DNA of 64,000 bases from contig NZ_CP037452.1 in NCBI RefSeq assembly GCF_007754425.1, forward strand, positions 434,001-498,000. The letters are read 5' to 3'. The number at the start of each line of letters is the position of its first letter. The stretch's first letter is position 1. The DNA is from Gimesia fumaroli (GTDB lineage Bacteria > Planctomycetota > Planctomycetia > Planctomycetales > Planctomycetaceae). Under the pieces are notes generated by a model, which did no database searches, was not told the DNA's origin, and was given only the letters and a program-made list of their open reading frames with translations. Position numbers and translations under genes: made by a program. Shown here piece by piece: positions 18,411 to 28,476 of the stretch.

Positions 18411-20219
18411 TCATGATTTTTCCTCATGCGAATCAATCAGGTGAATGAACGCATCTTCCATTGTTGGCTCCGGTGCTTGTTCTGTTTGTACGCTACGTTT
18501 GATTTCAACAGGAGTGCCGAGAGCCAGGATCTCGCCGGTAATCATGATAGCCATTCGGTCACAATATTCGGCTTCTTCCATAAAGTGCGTCGTGACCATC
18601 ACGGTAACTCCCTGATTTGCCAGATCATTGATGCGATGCCAGAATTCGCGACGGGCCAACGGGTCGACACCAGAAGTCGGTTCGTCAAGGAACAGGATGT
18701 CTGGTTCGTGCATCAGCGAGCACGCTAATGCTAAACGTTGTTTGTAACCGAGTGGTAATAGACCGCTGGTTGTGTTGTATACGGGACCAAGTTCGAATTC
18801 ACTGGTCGCCCAGTTAATGCGTTCGCGCCGCTTTTGACCTGTCAGTCCGTAGGCACTGCTAAAGAATCTCAGGTTGTCAGCCACGCTCAATGTTCCGTAC
18901 AGTGAGAACTTCTGCGACATATAGCCGATGCGAGCGCGCGCTGCTGCGGCTGTCTTGCGAACATCAACCCCGGCCACCTGCAATGTTCCGCCACTGGCTG
19001 GGAGCAGACCGCACAACATTCGAAACATCGTTGTCTTGCCGGCACCGTTCGCTCCGAGCAGACCGAAGACTTCGCCACGGTTTACATCGAACGACACACT
19101 CTTCACTGCATAAAAGTTACCAAATCTTCGTTGCGCATCTCGTACTTCGATGTCATGGTCAGTGCCCATGCTATATTTTATTGTTGATTGCGGAGGTAGA
19201 TTGGAAACAGAGTGAACGGAATTCTCGATCTCTTCGGCACGGCGTTTACGGAGCATCGCAATGAAGCCATCTTCGAAACGGGGTGGAACACTGTTAATCG
19301 TTGCGTTTGGTGCATCGGGCAGAAGTATATCGGTTGACGAATCTGCATTTGACCGAAGCACTACCCGCACGGCATCCCCTTGAATTACGGCATCAATGAC
19401 ACCAGGTTGCTTCGAGAGCGATTCCTGCACGTCACGGTTTTTCTGATGCGGAACGCGCGCTTGGAACGTTTGTCCGGCCAAAGGCTGACTGAATTCCGAT
19501 GGTGAGCCGTGTCCCAACAACTGACCCTCATCGAGAATAATGACTTTGTCGCAGCGTTCGGCTTCATCAAGATAAGACGTGCTGAGCAGCACGGTAGTGC
19601 CCTCCTGTTGCACGAAGCGTTGGACGATTTGCCATAACTCACGCCGAGACACAGGGTCGACTCCCACCGTTGGTTCGTCTAATAACAGCAGATTTGGTGG
19701 GTGCACCAGCGTGCAGGCGAGCCCGAGTTTCTGCTTCATGCCTCCGGAAAGGCGCCCCGCCAGCCGCGACATGAATGGGGATAATCCTGTCATATGCATC
19801 AAATCGTCGTAACGCGCTGCTCGCAACTTGACGGGTACGCCTTGCAAGTCGGCGTACAAATCGAGATTTTCTTGAACAGACAGATCTTCGTACAAACCAA
19901 ACCGCTGCGGCATGTAGCCGATGTGGGCCTGGAGAGACAAAGCATCGAGGGTGGTCTCCATTCCAAGCACTGTGATTTTGCCAGTATCCGGAAAGAGCAA
20001 TCCTGCGGCCATCCGCATGAGAGTGGTCTTTCCGGCTCCATCAGGACCAATCAATCCAGTCACCATCCCTCGAGAAACTGACAAGCTCACTGAGTTGAGA
20101 GCCTGCGTATTCCTATGGGAAGCTGGGAAACTTTTACTGACGTTATCGAAGAGCACTACTTGCTGACTGAGATTCTTGCCTAGCGTTCCCAAGTTGTTAC
20201 TCGCTGTTATGTTGTCCAT
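18411..20219 (-). CDS. ABC transporter with two fused ATPase domains (YbhF-like)
   Basis: 602 residues holding two nucleotide-binding domains in tandem. The first has Walker A GPDGAGKTT (near 57), signature LSGGMKQK and Walker B LLLLDEPTVGVD. The second has Walker A GANGAGKTT (near 392), a degenerate signature LPLGYKQR and ILFLDEPTSGVD. The switch His is present in MVTTHFMEEAEYCD but is replaced in the first half (LLSTSYLDEAERCD), so the two ATP sites may not be equivalent. This fused architecture is characteristic of YbhF in the YbhFSR exporters. It is cotranscribed with the HlyD-like adaptor 43 bases upstream. Confidence 0.92.
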   Translation of the reverse strand: MDNITASNNLGTLGKNLSQQVVLFDNVSKSFPASHRNTQALNSVSLSVSRGMVTGLIGPDGAGKTTLMRMAAGLLFPDTGKITVLGMETTLDALSLQAHIGYMPQRFGLYEDLSVQENLDLYADLQGVPVKLRAARYDDLMHMTGLSPFMSRLAGRLSGGMKQKLGLACTLVHPPNLLLLDEPTVGVDPVSRRELWQIVQRFVQQEGTTVLLSTSYLDEAERCDKVIILDEGQLLGHGSPSEFSQPLAGQTFQARVPHQKNRDVQESLSKQPGVIDAVIQGDAVRVVLRSNADSSTDILLPDAPNATINSVPPRFEDGFIAMLRKRRAEEIENSVHSVSNLPPQSTIKYSMGTDHDIEVRDAQRRFGNFYAVKSVSFDVNRGEVFGLLGANGAGKTTMFRMLCGLLPASGGTLQVAGVDVRKTAAAARARIGYMSQKFSLYGTLSVADNLRFFSSAYGLTGQKRRERINWATSEFELGPVYNTTSGLLPLGYKQRLALACSLMHEPDILFLDEPTSGVDPLARREFWHRINDLANQGVTVMVTTHFMEEAEYCDRMAIMITGEILALGTPVEIKRSVQTEQAPEPTMEDAFIHLIDSHEEKS

Positions 20220-20262
20220 CTTCTGGCGACTGGCGATCCAGTTCCATTTGAAGTAAATTCGG

Positions 20263-21270
20263 CTAATTTGGTGACTGGCTGATAAGTTTTATCTTGACGG
20301 TGGCTGGCATTCCAAGCCGGAGTTCGCTTTTTGGATTCTTCACGAACACGCGGACTTGATATACCAGCTTGGTACGCAGCTCAGCAGTTTCGACAGGCTT
20401 GGGTGTGAACTCTGCCGTTGGTGAGATAAACCCGACCCACGCTTCATATTCTTTTCCAGGAAAACTATCTGTGATAACGACAGCCTTCATCCCATCGTGG
20501 ATTTTTCCCAAGTCCGGCTCAGATACATATGCTCGCACCCACACTGGATCAACAAATGCAAAAGTGAAGACAGGTTTTTGTGGCGAAGCCATATCGCCGA
20601 CTTCCAGAATGCGTTCTTGTATAATTCCACGTGATGGTGCATAGAGTGAAGCATCTTTAAGATCATGCTTTGCCTGTGCAAGTTCTATTTCCATCCGTTT
20701 GAGCACTGCTTTGGCTTCAGCAATGTCTTCTTTGCGAGGCCCGGCCTTTGCCAGATCGAGGGATGCCTGCAGAAGCTGGGCGTTCGCCGCTGCTGAGTCA
20801 CACTTTGACTTCGCATCATCGACTTCCTGTAGTGAGACGGCTTTCTTTTCCCTTAATGCCAGAATTCGCTTCAACGTTGCAGCTGCATCATCATATTCGG
20901 CCTTAGCTGATAAAAGCGAGGCTTCAGCCTGACGAATTTCTTCTGGTCGCGTACCTGCTTCGAGTCGGGCTACGACCTGTTGTTGGATTTCGATCTGAGC
21001 TTTCGCTCGTGCCACTTTCAATTCAAATCGTTCCAGTTCCAATTCCGCCAGGAGTTGTTTCTGCTCGACAAAATCACCCTCTTCCACAAGAATTCGTCCG
21101 ACTCGCTCGCTACCGTTGATTGCCAACTCCACCTGTCGAATATCAACATTTCCGTACAGCACGAGTGTGTCGTCGTTAGTGTCCTGCTGCCGTGCTTTCC
21201 AATACCAAGATCCACCGGCTATGCCACCTGCAAGAGTAACGAAGATCATGACGCGTACGATTGTTTTCAT
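20263..21270 (-). CDS. HlyD-family membrane-fusion protein (YbhG-like)
   Basis: 335 residues with one N-terminal signal/anchor helix (about 6-23). Next is a biotinyl-lipoyl-like half-motif (VGRILVEEGDFVEQKQLLAELE), a long coiled-coil hairpin rich in Ala/Glu/Lys (about 75-210), the second lipoyl half and a beta-barrel domain (VWVRAYVSEPDLGKIHDGM). This is the periplasmic adaptor that links the inner-membrane ABC exporter to an outer-membrane channel. It is the first gene of the operon, transcribed away from the HEAT/proton-ATPase unit. No TolC-type partner is encoded next to it, so a channel elsewhere would be shared. Confidence 0.9.
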   Translation of the reverse strand: MKTIVRVMIFVTLAGGIAGGSWYWKARQQDTNDDTLVLYGNVDIRQVELAINGSERVGRILVEEGDFVEQKQLLAELELERFELKVARAKAQIEIQQQVVARLEAGTRPEEIRQAEASLLSAKAEYDDAAATLKRILALREKKAVSLQEVDDAKSKCDSAAANAQLLQASLDLAKAGPRKEDIAEAKAVLKRMEIELAQAKHDLKDASLYAPSRGIIQERILEVGDMASPQKPVFTFAFVDPVWVRAYVSEPDLGKIHDGMKAVVITDSFPGKEYEAWVGFISPTAEFTPKPVETAELRTKLVYQVRVFVKNPKSELRLGMPATVKIKLISQSPN

Positions 21271-21583
21271 GAGTCATACAATTCTTTCTAATAATTATGA
21301 TATCAGAACTAATCATCCTACTAAGACCCAAGCTGATTGTCCATCTGTGGAGATTTGAAATAGGCTAGTTCTAATTTAGGAATTATTCTTAAGTTCTTAT
21401 TACAATGTGGAGGGAAACGTAAAAAGGAATTCATCTGATTCTCAACAGAAAATATATACCGACGAATTCAATCATTGAGCAGGCTTATTGCAGATCTTGA
21501 TGTACTTTTTTTGCTGTTGAAGATATACTCCATTCTATGCAGGAGAGTATGAAAATAGAGGACACACATCAGGAGACAAACAT
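21271..21583. promoter_or_regulatory. Divergent intergenic region between exporter and proton-ATPase units
   Basis: About 310 bases between two units read outward in opposite directions, so it must carry both promoters. It is AT-rich. AGGAGA (21571-21576) is the ribosome site for the HEAT gene. I see no convincing FNR, sigma-54 or other known operator, and no coding frame with support. Confidence 0.45.
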
Positions 21584-22117
21584 ATGACAGACGAAGCTAA
21601 TCAAGCATCATCACAATCTGGTTCCGATAATGCTCAAATTACTGAATGGATACAACTGCTTGGCAGTACAGACAGCGAGGAGCGACAAACTGCACGCCGT
21701 CATTTAGCCAATACTGGGGAATTTGCAGTTCCTGCGCTCATCACTGCCTTGGGCGACTCTTCCGAAATGCTCCGATGGGAAGCAGCGAAGACACTGGGTG
21801 AAATCCGATCCCCATCGGCGATACCTGCTCTTATAGAAATGCTGACTGAAGACTCTGAAGTTAAATGGGTGGCGGGTGACGCATTGATTGCGCTGAGTGA
21901 GACCGCGGTCCCACCGTTGCTGAAAGCATTAATCCACGAAACCGGATTGATCAGAGACGGCGCATGTTATGTTTTGCACCATTTAGCTGGCGAAAACGAT
22001 AATCTTCGTGAGACACTGAGGCCTGTCGTTGAAGCCCTGAAGTCGCTGGATTCATCTCTTACGGTACCAGTGGAGGCTGAAAAAGCACTCTCGCAACTTT
22101 CAGAACCCGGATTATAA
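21584..22117 (+). CDS. HEAT-repeat protein
   Basis: 177 residues, with about four HEAT/PBS-lyase-like repeats. Each carries the pattern of paired helices ending in DSSEMLRWEAAKTLGEI or DSEVKWVAGDALIAL. No signal peptide; probably cytoplasmic. The ATG has AGGAGA seven bases upstream. The gene ends 12 bases before the proton ATPase gene. HEAT proteins are generic protein-binding scaffolds. Its place ahead of the pump suggests a regulator or assembly partner of the ATPase, but this is inference. Confidence 0.75.
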   Translation: MTDEANQASSQSGSDNAQITEWIQLLGSTDSEERQTARRHLANTGEFAVPALITALGDSSEMLRWEAAKTLGEIRSPSAIPALIEMLTEDSEVKWVAGDALIALSETAVPPLLKALIHETGLIRDGACYVLHHLAGENDNLRETLRPVVEALKSLDSSLTVPVEAEKALSQLSEPGL

Positions 22118-22129
22118 AAAGCATGAGAC

Positions 22130-24766
22130 ATGTCAAACCAATTGGATTTCAAGGAGCTCTCTGCTGACGAAGTGGTTGAAAAGCTTCAGGTTAATCCATC
22201 TACGGGACTCATGACGGAGCAGATTGGATCGCGTCAGCAGCAATACGGATTCAACGAAATTCCTGAAAAAGAAGAAACTCTTCTCAGTCGCATTCTGAAG
22301 CGGTTCTGGGGACCAATTCCATGGATGATCGAGATCGCCGGGATCCTTTCAGCTGCTGTTGGCAAGTGGGAAGATTTTGGGATTATTATGATCCTGCTGT
22401 TGGTCAATGTTGTGATTGACTTCCGGCAGGAAGCAAAAGCGATCAGTGCATTGAAGCTGCTCAAAGAGAAGCTTGCTCGTTTGGCGCTCGTATTACGAGA
22501 CGGGCGTTGGAGCGAAATTCCGGCACGCGAGCTTGTTCCCGGCGATGTCATCAAACTACGGATCGGCAACGTCATACCGGCGGACGTCACTCTGATTGAT
22601 GGTGCGTATCTCCAGGTGGACCAGTCTGCGTTGACTGGTGAATCAGTACCGGCCGACAAAATGACGGGTGATATTGCCTACGCGAATTCAGTCATCAAGA
22701 TGGGAGAGATGGTTGCAGTTGTTACCGGAACCGGTTTGAACACGTTTTTCGGACATACGGTTGAGTTGGTCGCTCAGGCTGAGAAACATGAACACAGCCA
22801 CCTTCAGAAGGCAGTAGTCAACATCGGGAACTATCTGATTCTGATAGCCGGAGTGATGGTCGTGCTGATCATTTTTGTCGGGTTGAACCGACACGACTCA
22901 CTAATGGAGATCCTGCGGTTTTCACTCGTACTGATGGTTGCATCAATTCCAGTGGCATTGCCAGCTGTACTTTCGGTGACAATGGCCGTCGGAGCGATGC
23001 GGCTGGCGCAACACCAGGCGATTGTCAGCCGACTGGTGGCTATTGAGGAACTGGCGGGTGTCGACATTCTCTGTTGTGACAAAACCGGGACATTAACGAA
23101 GAACCAGATGAAACTGGAAGAGCCCGCTCTTTTAAACAACTTCACACGCGATGATGCGCTGTTTTATGCGGCACTCGCCAGCCGAGTAGAAAATAATGAT
23201 CCATTGGAATCGCCAATCTTTCAGGCCGTGCAACATTCTCATATCCAGCAGCGTCTGTCTGATTGTGAACAATTAGATTTCACTCCTTTCGACCCGGTCA
23301 GAAAGCGGACAGAAGCCACGATTAAATTCGGAGACGATAGCAGTCGTATTGTGACCAAGGGGGCTCCACAGGCTGTTCTTGCTCTGTGCGATGATGCGGT
23401 AGTTGAAGAGACTGTCATCAGGCAAGTGGAGCAGTTTGCACATAACGGGTATCGCACGCTCGGTGTTGGTGTCCGTTCGCCAGATGAGTCCACATTCCAC
23501 TTTGTTGGATTGCTGCCGTTTTATGACCCACCGCGGGACGATTCTGCTGAAACGATCGCTACCGCGAAACGATTGGGCCTCGATGTTAAAATGATTACCG
23601 GTGACAACCTTGCCATCGCACGTCAAATCGTCGAGATTCTTGGAATTCAGGGGGAAATCCGTAATCACACAGAACTCAGCGAAGAGAGACCAACCGAGTT
23701 ATTGTTAATTGCCGATGTTGTGACCGAAACGCTCTATGGTCGGTTGAAGTCCGATGCAACATCTGACGAAGTGCGTGCTGTGGTCGAGGAAGTCGTAAAT
23801 CGACTGGAAGAACGGTTGCGAGATGTCCGTCCGCACAATGGGTTCGTGCGACGTCATGAATCGGAGATCGTTCGGCTAATTGAAGAAACTGGCGGCTTCG
23901 CACAGGTATTTCCCGAAGACAAATATCACATCGTTGATCGGCTGCAATTGAACGATCATATAGTTGCTATGACAGGTGACGGAGTTAACGACGCGCCAGC
24001 GCTAAAAAAGGCAGATGCTGGCATCGCAGTCTCCGGGGCCACCGATGCTGCCCGCGCTGCAGCGGATATCGTGCTATTACTTCCTGGTTTGTCAGTCATT
24101 ATCAATGCAATAGAAGAATCCAGGCAGATTTTCGGCCGAATGAAGAGCTATGCGATCTTCCGTATTGCAGAAACGCTGCGCGTGATACTATTTATGACGT
24201 TGGCCATCACAGTGTTCAATTTCTACCCTGTGACGGCAATCATGATCATCATCCTTGCGCTGTTAAACGACATCCCGATCATGGCGATTGCCTACGACAA
24301 TTCAAAAATCGAACCACATCCCGTGAGGTGGAACATGCGTGAAGTTCTGACAATCGCCTCGGTCCTGGGGCTGGCCGGCGTTGTCTCTTCGTTCCTCTTA
24401 TTCTTCATTCTGGAAGAGATGCAGTTTTCAAGGGGACTTATGCAGGCCATTCTGTTCCTCAAGCTCGATATTGCCGGGCATTCCACAATCTATGTAGCCC
24501 GTACTGGCGAGCGGCATTTCTGGGAGCGACCCTTTCCGTCACTGAAACTGTTTATCCCTGCAATGTCCACGCGTATTGTTGGAACTTTGATTGCCTGTTA
24601 CGGAATCTTTATGGAGCCAGTGGGCTGGAAGATGACAGGTTACATCTATCTATATGCAACAGTCTGGTTTGTCTTCAACGATTTTCTGAAAGTTGCTGTG
24701 TACCGAATGCTGAATCGTACTAAATGGCTGCTGGGCCGCGAGCACGTTCATGAGATAATAAAATGA
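22130..24766 (+). CDS. Plasma-membrane proton-efflux P-type ATPase (type IIIA)
   Basis: 878 residues with the full P-type layout. It has an N-terminal cation-ATPase region, actuator motif LTGES (near 170), phosphorylation motif CDKTGTLTKNQ (Asp near 320), nucleotide domain with TKGAPQAVL, hinge MITGDN and MTGDGVNDAPALKKADAGIAV, and about ten membrane helices. The short N-terminus and IRNHTELS resemble the proton pumps of plants, fungi and archaea. A segment of roughly 70 residues (about 525-595, charged and Arg/Glu rich) is inserted between the hinge motif and the GDGVND motif and is unusual in length. It hydrolyses ATP to expel protons, so it probably draws on ATP made by the acetate-kinase pathway encoded next to it. 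Confidence 0.92.
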   Translation: MSNQLDFKELSADEVVEKLQVNPSTGLMTEQIGSRQQQYGFNEIPEKEETLLSRILKRFWGPIPWMIEIAGILSAAVGKWEDFGIIMILLLVNVVIDFRQEAKAISALKLLKEKLARLALVLRDGRWSEIPARELVPGDVIKLRIGNVIPADVTLIDGAYLQVDQSALTGESVPADKMTGDIAYANSVIKMGEMVAVVTGTGLNTFFGHTVELVAQAEKHEHSHLQKAVVNIGNYLILIAGVMVVLIIFVGLNRHDSLMEILRFSLVLMVASIPVALPAVLSVTMAVGAMRLAQHQAIVSRLVAIEELAGVDILCCDKTGTLTKNQMKLEEPALLNNFTRDDALFYAALASRVENNDPLESPIFQAVQHSHIQQRLSDCEQLDFTPFDPVRKRTEATIKFGDDSSRIVTKGAPQAVLALCDDAVVEETVIRQVEQFAHNGYRTLGVGVRSPDESTFHFVGLLPFYDPPRDDSAETIATAKRLGLDVKMITGDNLAIARQIVEILGIQGEIRNHTELSEERPTELLLIADVVTETLYGRLKSDATSDEVRAVVEEVVNRLEERLRDVRPHNGFVRRHESEIVRLIEETGGFAQVFPEDKYHIVDRLQLNDHIVAMTGDGVNDAPALKKADAGIAVSGATDAARAAADIVLLLPGLSVIINAIEESRQIFGRMKSYAIFRIAETLRVILFMTLAITVFNFYPVTAIMIIILALLNDIPIMAIAYDNSKIEPHPVRWNMREVLTIASVLGLAGVVSSFLLFFILEEMQFSRGLMQAILFLKLDIAGHSTIYVARTGERHFWERPFPSLKLFIPAMSTRIVGTLIACYGIFMEPVGWKMTGYIYLYATVWFVFNDFLKVAVYRMLNRTKWLLGREHVHEIIK

Positions 24767-24894
24767 GCATGATATGGCTCGTATTTTAAAATGAAGACGA
24801 ACTGAAAGAACTACAAAATGAGCCGCTAGGGACTGCACGTCCACATGCGCAAAACTAACTTCGTTCGGATTGCAGAATGACGAAGGAGCCACCT

Positions 24895-26088
24895 ATGAAA
24901 CTATCTAACGCACGCATCCTTACGATCAATGGCGGCTCGTCGAGTATCAAGTTTGCGTTGTTCGAGCCTGGTCACTCGCTCCAACGCATTCTGGAGGGAG
25001 GAATTGATCGGATTGGACTAGCGGATGCCGCTCTGCGTGTGAAAGTCTCGAATCAGGCGGACTCCATTTCGCAGCCATTATCGGCACCAGATCACACAGC
25101 GGCGGTGGGTACTCTGATGGATTGGATTGAGGAATACTGCGGACGTGATGTTTTGACCGCGATAGGGCATCGTGTGGTGCATGGCGGGCCGAAGTTTAGC
25201 AACCCGCAGCGAATCACTGCGGAAGTGATTGAAGAGTTGCACCGGCTGAGTCCATTCGCTCCGAATCATCTTCCGGAGGAGATCTTGTTGATCGAGGCGT
25301 TTCATCGCCGATTTCCCGACTTGCCTCAAGTGGCATGTTTCGATACGGCTTTTCACCATGATCTGCCACGTGTGGCCCGGTTATTGCCGATCCCGCGCCG
25401 CTATGAAGCACAGGGAGTGCGGCGGTACGGGTTTCATGGGTTGTCATATGCGTTTCTCATGGAGGAGTTGGCCCGCCTGGTCGGATCGAAAGCGGCACAA
25501 GACCGGGTCATCCTTGCTCACCTCGGCAATGGAGCCAGTTTGGCGGCGGTGCATCGCGGCAAACCCGTGGACACGAGCATGAGTTTCACTCCGACTGCAG
25601 GCGTGCCGATGAGTACTCGTTCCGGTGACATCGATCCCGGACTTGCTTGGTATCTAGCACGCACTGAGAGTCTCGATGCAAAGCAATTCAACGAGATGGT
25701 CAATTTTAAGTCCGGTTTGCTCGGCGTGTCGGAAACCAGTTCCGACATACGTGACTTGCTCGAACTTGAAACGCAGGACGTGCGTGCGGCTGAGGCGGTC
25801 GCGCTATTTTGCTACCATGTCAAGAAATGGATCGGCGCATTTGCGGCAGCCTTGGGGGGATTGGACACATTGGTATTTGCTGGGGGAATCGGCGAAAATT
25901 CGCCACTGATCCGAAAGCGGATCTGCGACGGACTCGGTTTTCTCGGCATCGAATTAGATGACACGTACAACGCGGAAAATGTATCGCTGATTTCATCGAA
26001 CGTAAACCGTGTCGCAGTGCGAGTCATTCGCACGAATGAAGAGCAGATGATCGGTGAGACGGTTTGCCGCGTTCTTGGTCTTAGTTAA
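24895..26088 (+). CDS. ackA: Acetate kinase
   Basis: 397 residues from ATG 24895, chosen because AAGGAG (24883-24888) sits six bases before it; an ATG 18 bases upstream is in frame but has no site. All family landmarks are visible: LTINGGSSSIKFA, HRVVHGGPKF, CFDTAFHHDLP (catalytic Asp), AHLGNGASLAAV, MSTRSGDIDPG, FAGGIGENSP and RTNEEQMI. It makes ATP and acetate from acetyl phosphate. Followed by phosphoketolase after 18 bases, whose product is acetyl phosphate, so the pair is a complete substrate-level ATP-generating step. No phosphotransacetylase gene is seen here. Confidence 0.95.
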   Translation: MKLSNARILTINGGSSSIKFALFEPGHSLQRILEGGIDRIGLADAALRVKVSNQADSISQPLSAPDHTAAVGTLMDWIEEYCGRDVLTAIGHRVVHGGPKFSNPQRITAEVIEELHRLSPFAPNHLPEEILLIEAFHRRFPDLPQVACFDTAFHHDLPRVARLLPIPRRYEAQGVRRYGFHGLSYAFLMEELARLVGSKAAQDRVILAHLGNGASLAAVHRGKPVDTSMSFTPTAGVPMSTRSGDIDPGLAWYLARTESLDAKQFNEMVNFKSGLLGVSETSSDIRDLLELETQDVRAAEAVALFCYHVKKWIGAFAAALGGLDTLVFAGGIGENSPLIRKRICDGLGFLGIELDDTYNAENVSLISSNVNRVAVRVIRTNEEQMIGETVCRVLGLS

Positions 26089-26106
26089 AAAAAGGAGAAT
26101 GGAACG

Positions 26107-28476
26107 ATGAAGACAAAGACGCTTTCTCCAGAATTGCTTCACAACATGGATGCCTACTGGCGTGCCGCAAACTATTTGTCAGTGGGGCAGATTTATCTAT
26201 ATGACAATCCACTATTGAAACGGCCGCTGACACTGGCGGATGTAAAACACATGCTGCTGGGACATTGGGGAACGACCCCCGGGCAGAATTTCATTTACGT
26301 GCATCTGAACCGGGTCATCAAGCAATATGACCTCAACATGATTTACGTGTCCGGTCCCGGACATGGTGGGCCGGCCGTCGTGGGCAACACTTATCTTGAA
26401 GGCACTTATAGCGAAATCTATCCCGAGATCAGCCAGGATGAAGCCGGGTTGCAGAAGCTCTTTCTCCAGTTTTCGTTTCCCGGAGGAATTCCCAGCCACG
26501 CATCACCGGAGTGCCCGGGATCGATCCACGAGGGCGGGGAACTGGGCTATTCGCTTAGCCATTCGTTCGGCGCGGTGTTCGATAATCCCGATCTTATCGT
26601 CGCCTGTGTTATTGGCGATGGTGAGGCGGAAACCGGACCTCTGGCCACGGCATGGCATTCCAACAAGTTTCTCGATCCAGCCACCGATGGTGCGGTGCTA
26701 CCAATTCTACATCTGAACGGTTACAAGATCGCCAACCCAAGTGTCCTTGCCCGCATTGAGCACGAGGAATTAGAACAGTTGCTTTGGGGGTATGGTTGGA
26801 CGCCTTACTTCGTTGAGGGACACGAGCCTGAGTTGATGCATGAAGCCATGGCTGGAGCGCTTGACATAGCAGTGGAGCAGATCAAAAAAAATCAGCAGGA
26901 CACCCGTATCCACGGCAATTTGGCGCGTCCCCGTTGGCCGATGATTGTTCTCAAATCACCAAAGGGTTGGACAGGGCCAAAGATAGTTGATGGCCTTCAG
27001 GTTGAAGGCACCTTCCGTGCGCATCAGGTGCCTCTCTCCGACCCTGCTACTCATCCCGAGCATCTGAAGCTGTTGGAAGACTGGCTGAAGAGTTATCGAC
27101 CGGAAGAACTCTTCGATCAGCAGGGCCGCTTGAAACCGGAACTGGCGGAACTGGCTCCCTGTGGCGAACGACGTATGGGCGCAAATCCCCACGCCAACGG
27201 TGGCTTGCTGCTGCGCGACTTACAGATGCCGGATTTCCGCGATTACGCGACCGATGTGCCCACGCCAGGGGTCCTTGGCATTGGTGATACGCATGTGCTC
27301 GGACCTTTTGTGCGCGATGTGGTGAAACTAAACAGCAAACAGCGAAACTTCCGGGTCTTCGGTCCTGACGAGACGCTCTCCAATCGCTTGGAAGCTCTCT
27401 TTGAAGTAACCCAACGCCAATGGGACGCCGCCACTGAGCCAAACGACGAATTTCTCGCACCCACTGGGCGCGTGATGGAAATGCTCAGCGAACACCAATG
27501 CGAGGGCTGGCTCGAGGGCTACCTGCTCACTGGACGACATGGTCTCTTCAACTGCTACGAGGCGTTCATCCACATCATCGATTCGATGTTTAATCAGCAC
27601 GCCAAGTGGCTGAAGGTCACGGCGGAGTTGCCGTGGCGGCAGAAAATCGCGTCGCTGAATTACCTGCTGGCCTCCCACGTCTGGCAGCAAATGCACAACG
27701 GTTTTACCCACCAGGATCCCGGCTTCATCGACCACGTCGTAAACAAGAAGGCCGAGGTCGTGCGGGTTTACTTTCCGCCGGATGCGAACTGCTTGCTGTC
27801 AGTGATGGACCACTGTCTGCGCAGTCGCCATTACGTCAATGTCGTCATCGCGGGCAAGTATCAAGCACCACAATGGCTGACGATGGACGCTGCTGTCAAA
27901 CACTGCACCGAAGGCATCGGCATCTGGCAATGGGCTAGCAACGATCAGGCCGTTTCGCCCGATGTGGTCATGGCCTGCTGTGGTGACGTTCCCACGCTGG
28001 AGACACTTGCCGCCGTCTCCCTGATGCGCGAACATCTGCCCGAACTGAAAATCCGGGTGGTTAATATTGTCGACCTGATGAAGCTGCAGCCGCCCACAGA
28101 GCATCCGCATGGGCTGAGCGACATGGATTTCGATGAACTTTTCACCACAGACAAGCCGGTGATCTTCGCCTTTCATGCCTATCCGTGGCTGATCCATCGG
28201 CTGACCTACCGCCGCACGAACCACGACAACATCCACGTCCGTGGCTATAAAGAAGAGGGGACCATCACAACGCCTTTCGATATGACGGTATTGAATGAGC
28301 TAGACCGCTTTCACCTTGTGATGGATACCATCGATCGTCTGCCGCAGACTGGCGACAAGGGCATCTTCTTGAAGCAGCAACTCAAGGACAAGCTCATTGA
28401 GCACAAGCAGTACATCAACAAGCACGGCCAAGACATGCCGGAGATTCGAAACTGGAATTGGAGTAACACCTTATGA
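26107..28476 (+). CDS. xfp: Xylulose-5-phosphate/fructose-6-phosphate phosphoketolase
   Basis: 789 residues, the normal length. The thiamine-diphosphate motif [19 protein letters not shown] (near 175) and family signatures [37 protein letters not shown] and [15 protein letters not shown] are present, with the C-terminal domain [19 protein letters not shown]. It splits xylulose-5-P or fructose-6-P with phosphate into acetyl phosphate plus triose or erythrose phosphate. AAGGAGA upstream gives the ribosome site. Its stop overlaps the aldolase start as ATGA. In a planctomycete, where Embden-Meyerhof glycolysis is normal, this adds a fermentative bypass. Confidence 0.96.
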   Translation: MKTKTLSPELLHNMDAYWRAANYLSVGQIYLYDNPLLKRPLTLADVKHMLLGHWGTTPGQNFIYVHLNRVIKQYDLNMIYVSGPGHGGPAVVGNTYLEGTYSEIYPEISQDEAGLQKLFLQFSFPGGIPSHASPECPGSIHEGGELGYSLSHSFGAVFDNPDLIVACVIGDGEAETGPLATAWHSNKFLDPATDGAVLPILHLNGYKIANPSVLARIEHEELEQLLWGYGWTPYFVEGHEPELMHEAMAGALDIAVEQIKKNQQDTRIHGNLARPRWPMIVLKSPKGWTGPKIVDGLQVEGTFRAHQVPLSDPATHPEHLKLLEDWLKSYRPEELFDQQGRLKPELAELAPCGERRMGANPHANGGLLLRDLQMPDFRDYATDVPTPGVLGIGDTHVLGPFVRDVVKLNSKQRNFRVFGPDETLSNRLEALFEVTQRQWDAATEPNDEFLAPTGRVMEMLSEHQCEGWLEGYLLTGRHGLFNCYEAFIHIIDSMFNQHAKWLKVTAELPWRQKIASLNYLLASHVWQQMHNGFTHQDPGFIDHVVNKKAEVVRVYFPPDANCLLSVMDHCLRSRHYVNVVIAGKYQAPQWLTMDAAVKHCTEGIGIWQWASNDQAVSPDVVMACCGDVPTLETLAAVSLMREHLPELKIRVVNIVDLMKLQPPTEHPHGLSDMDFDELFTTDKPVIFAFHAYPWLIHRLTYRRTNHDNIHVRGYKEEGTITTPFDMTVLNELDRFHLVMDTIDRLPQTGDKGIFLKQQLKDKLIEHKQYINKHGQDMPEIRNWNWSNTL

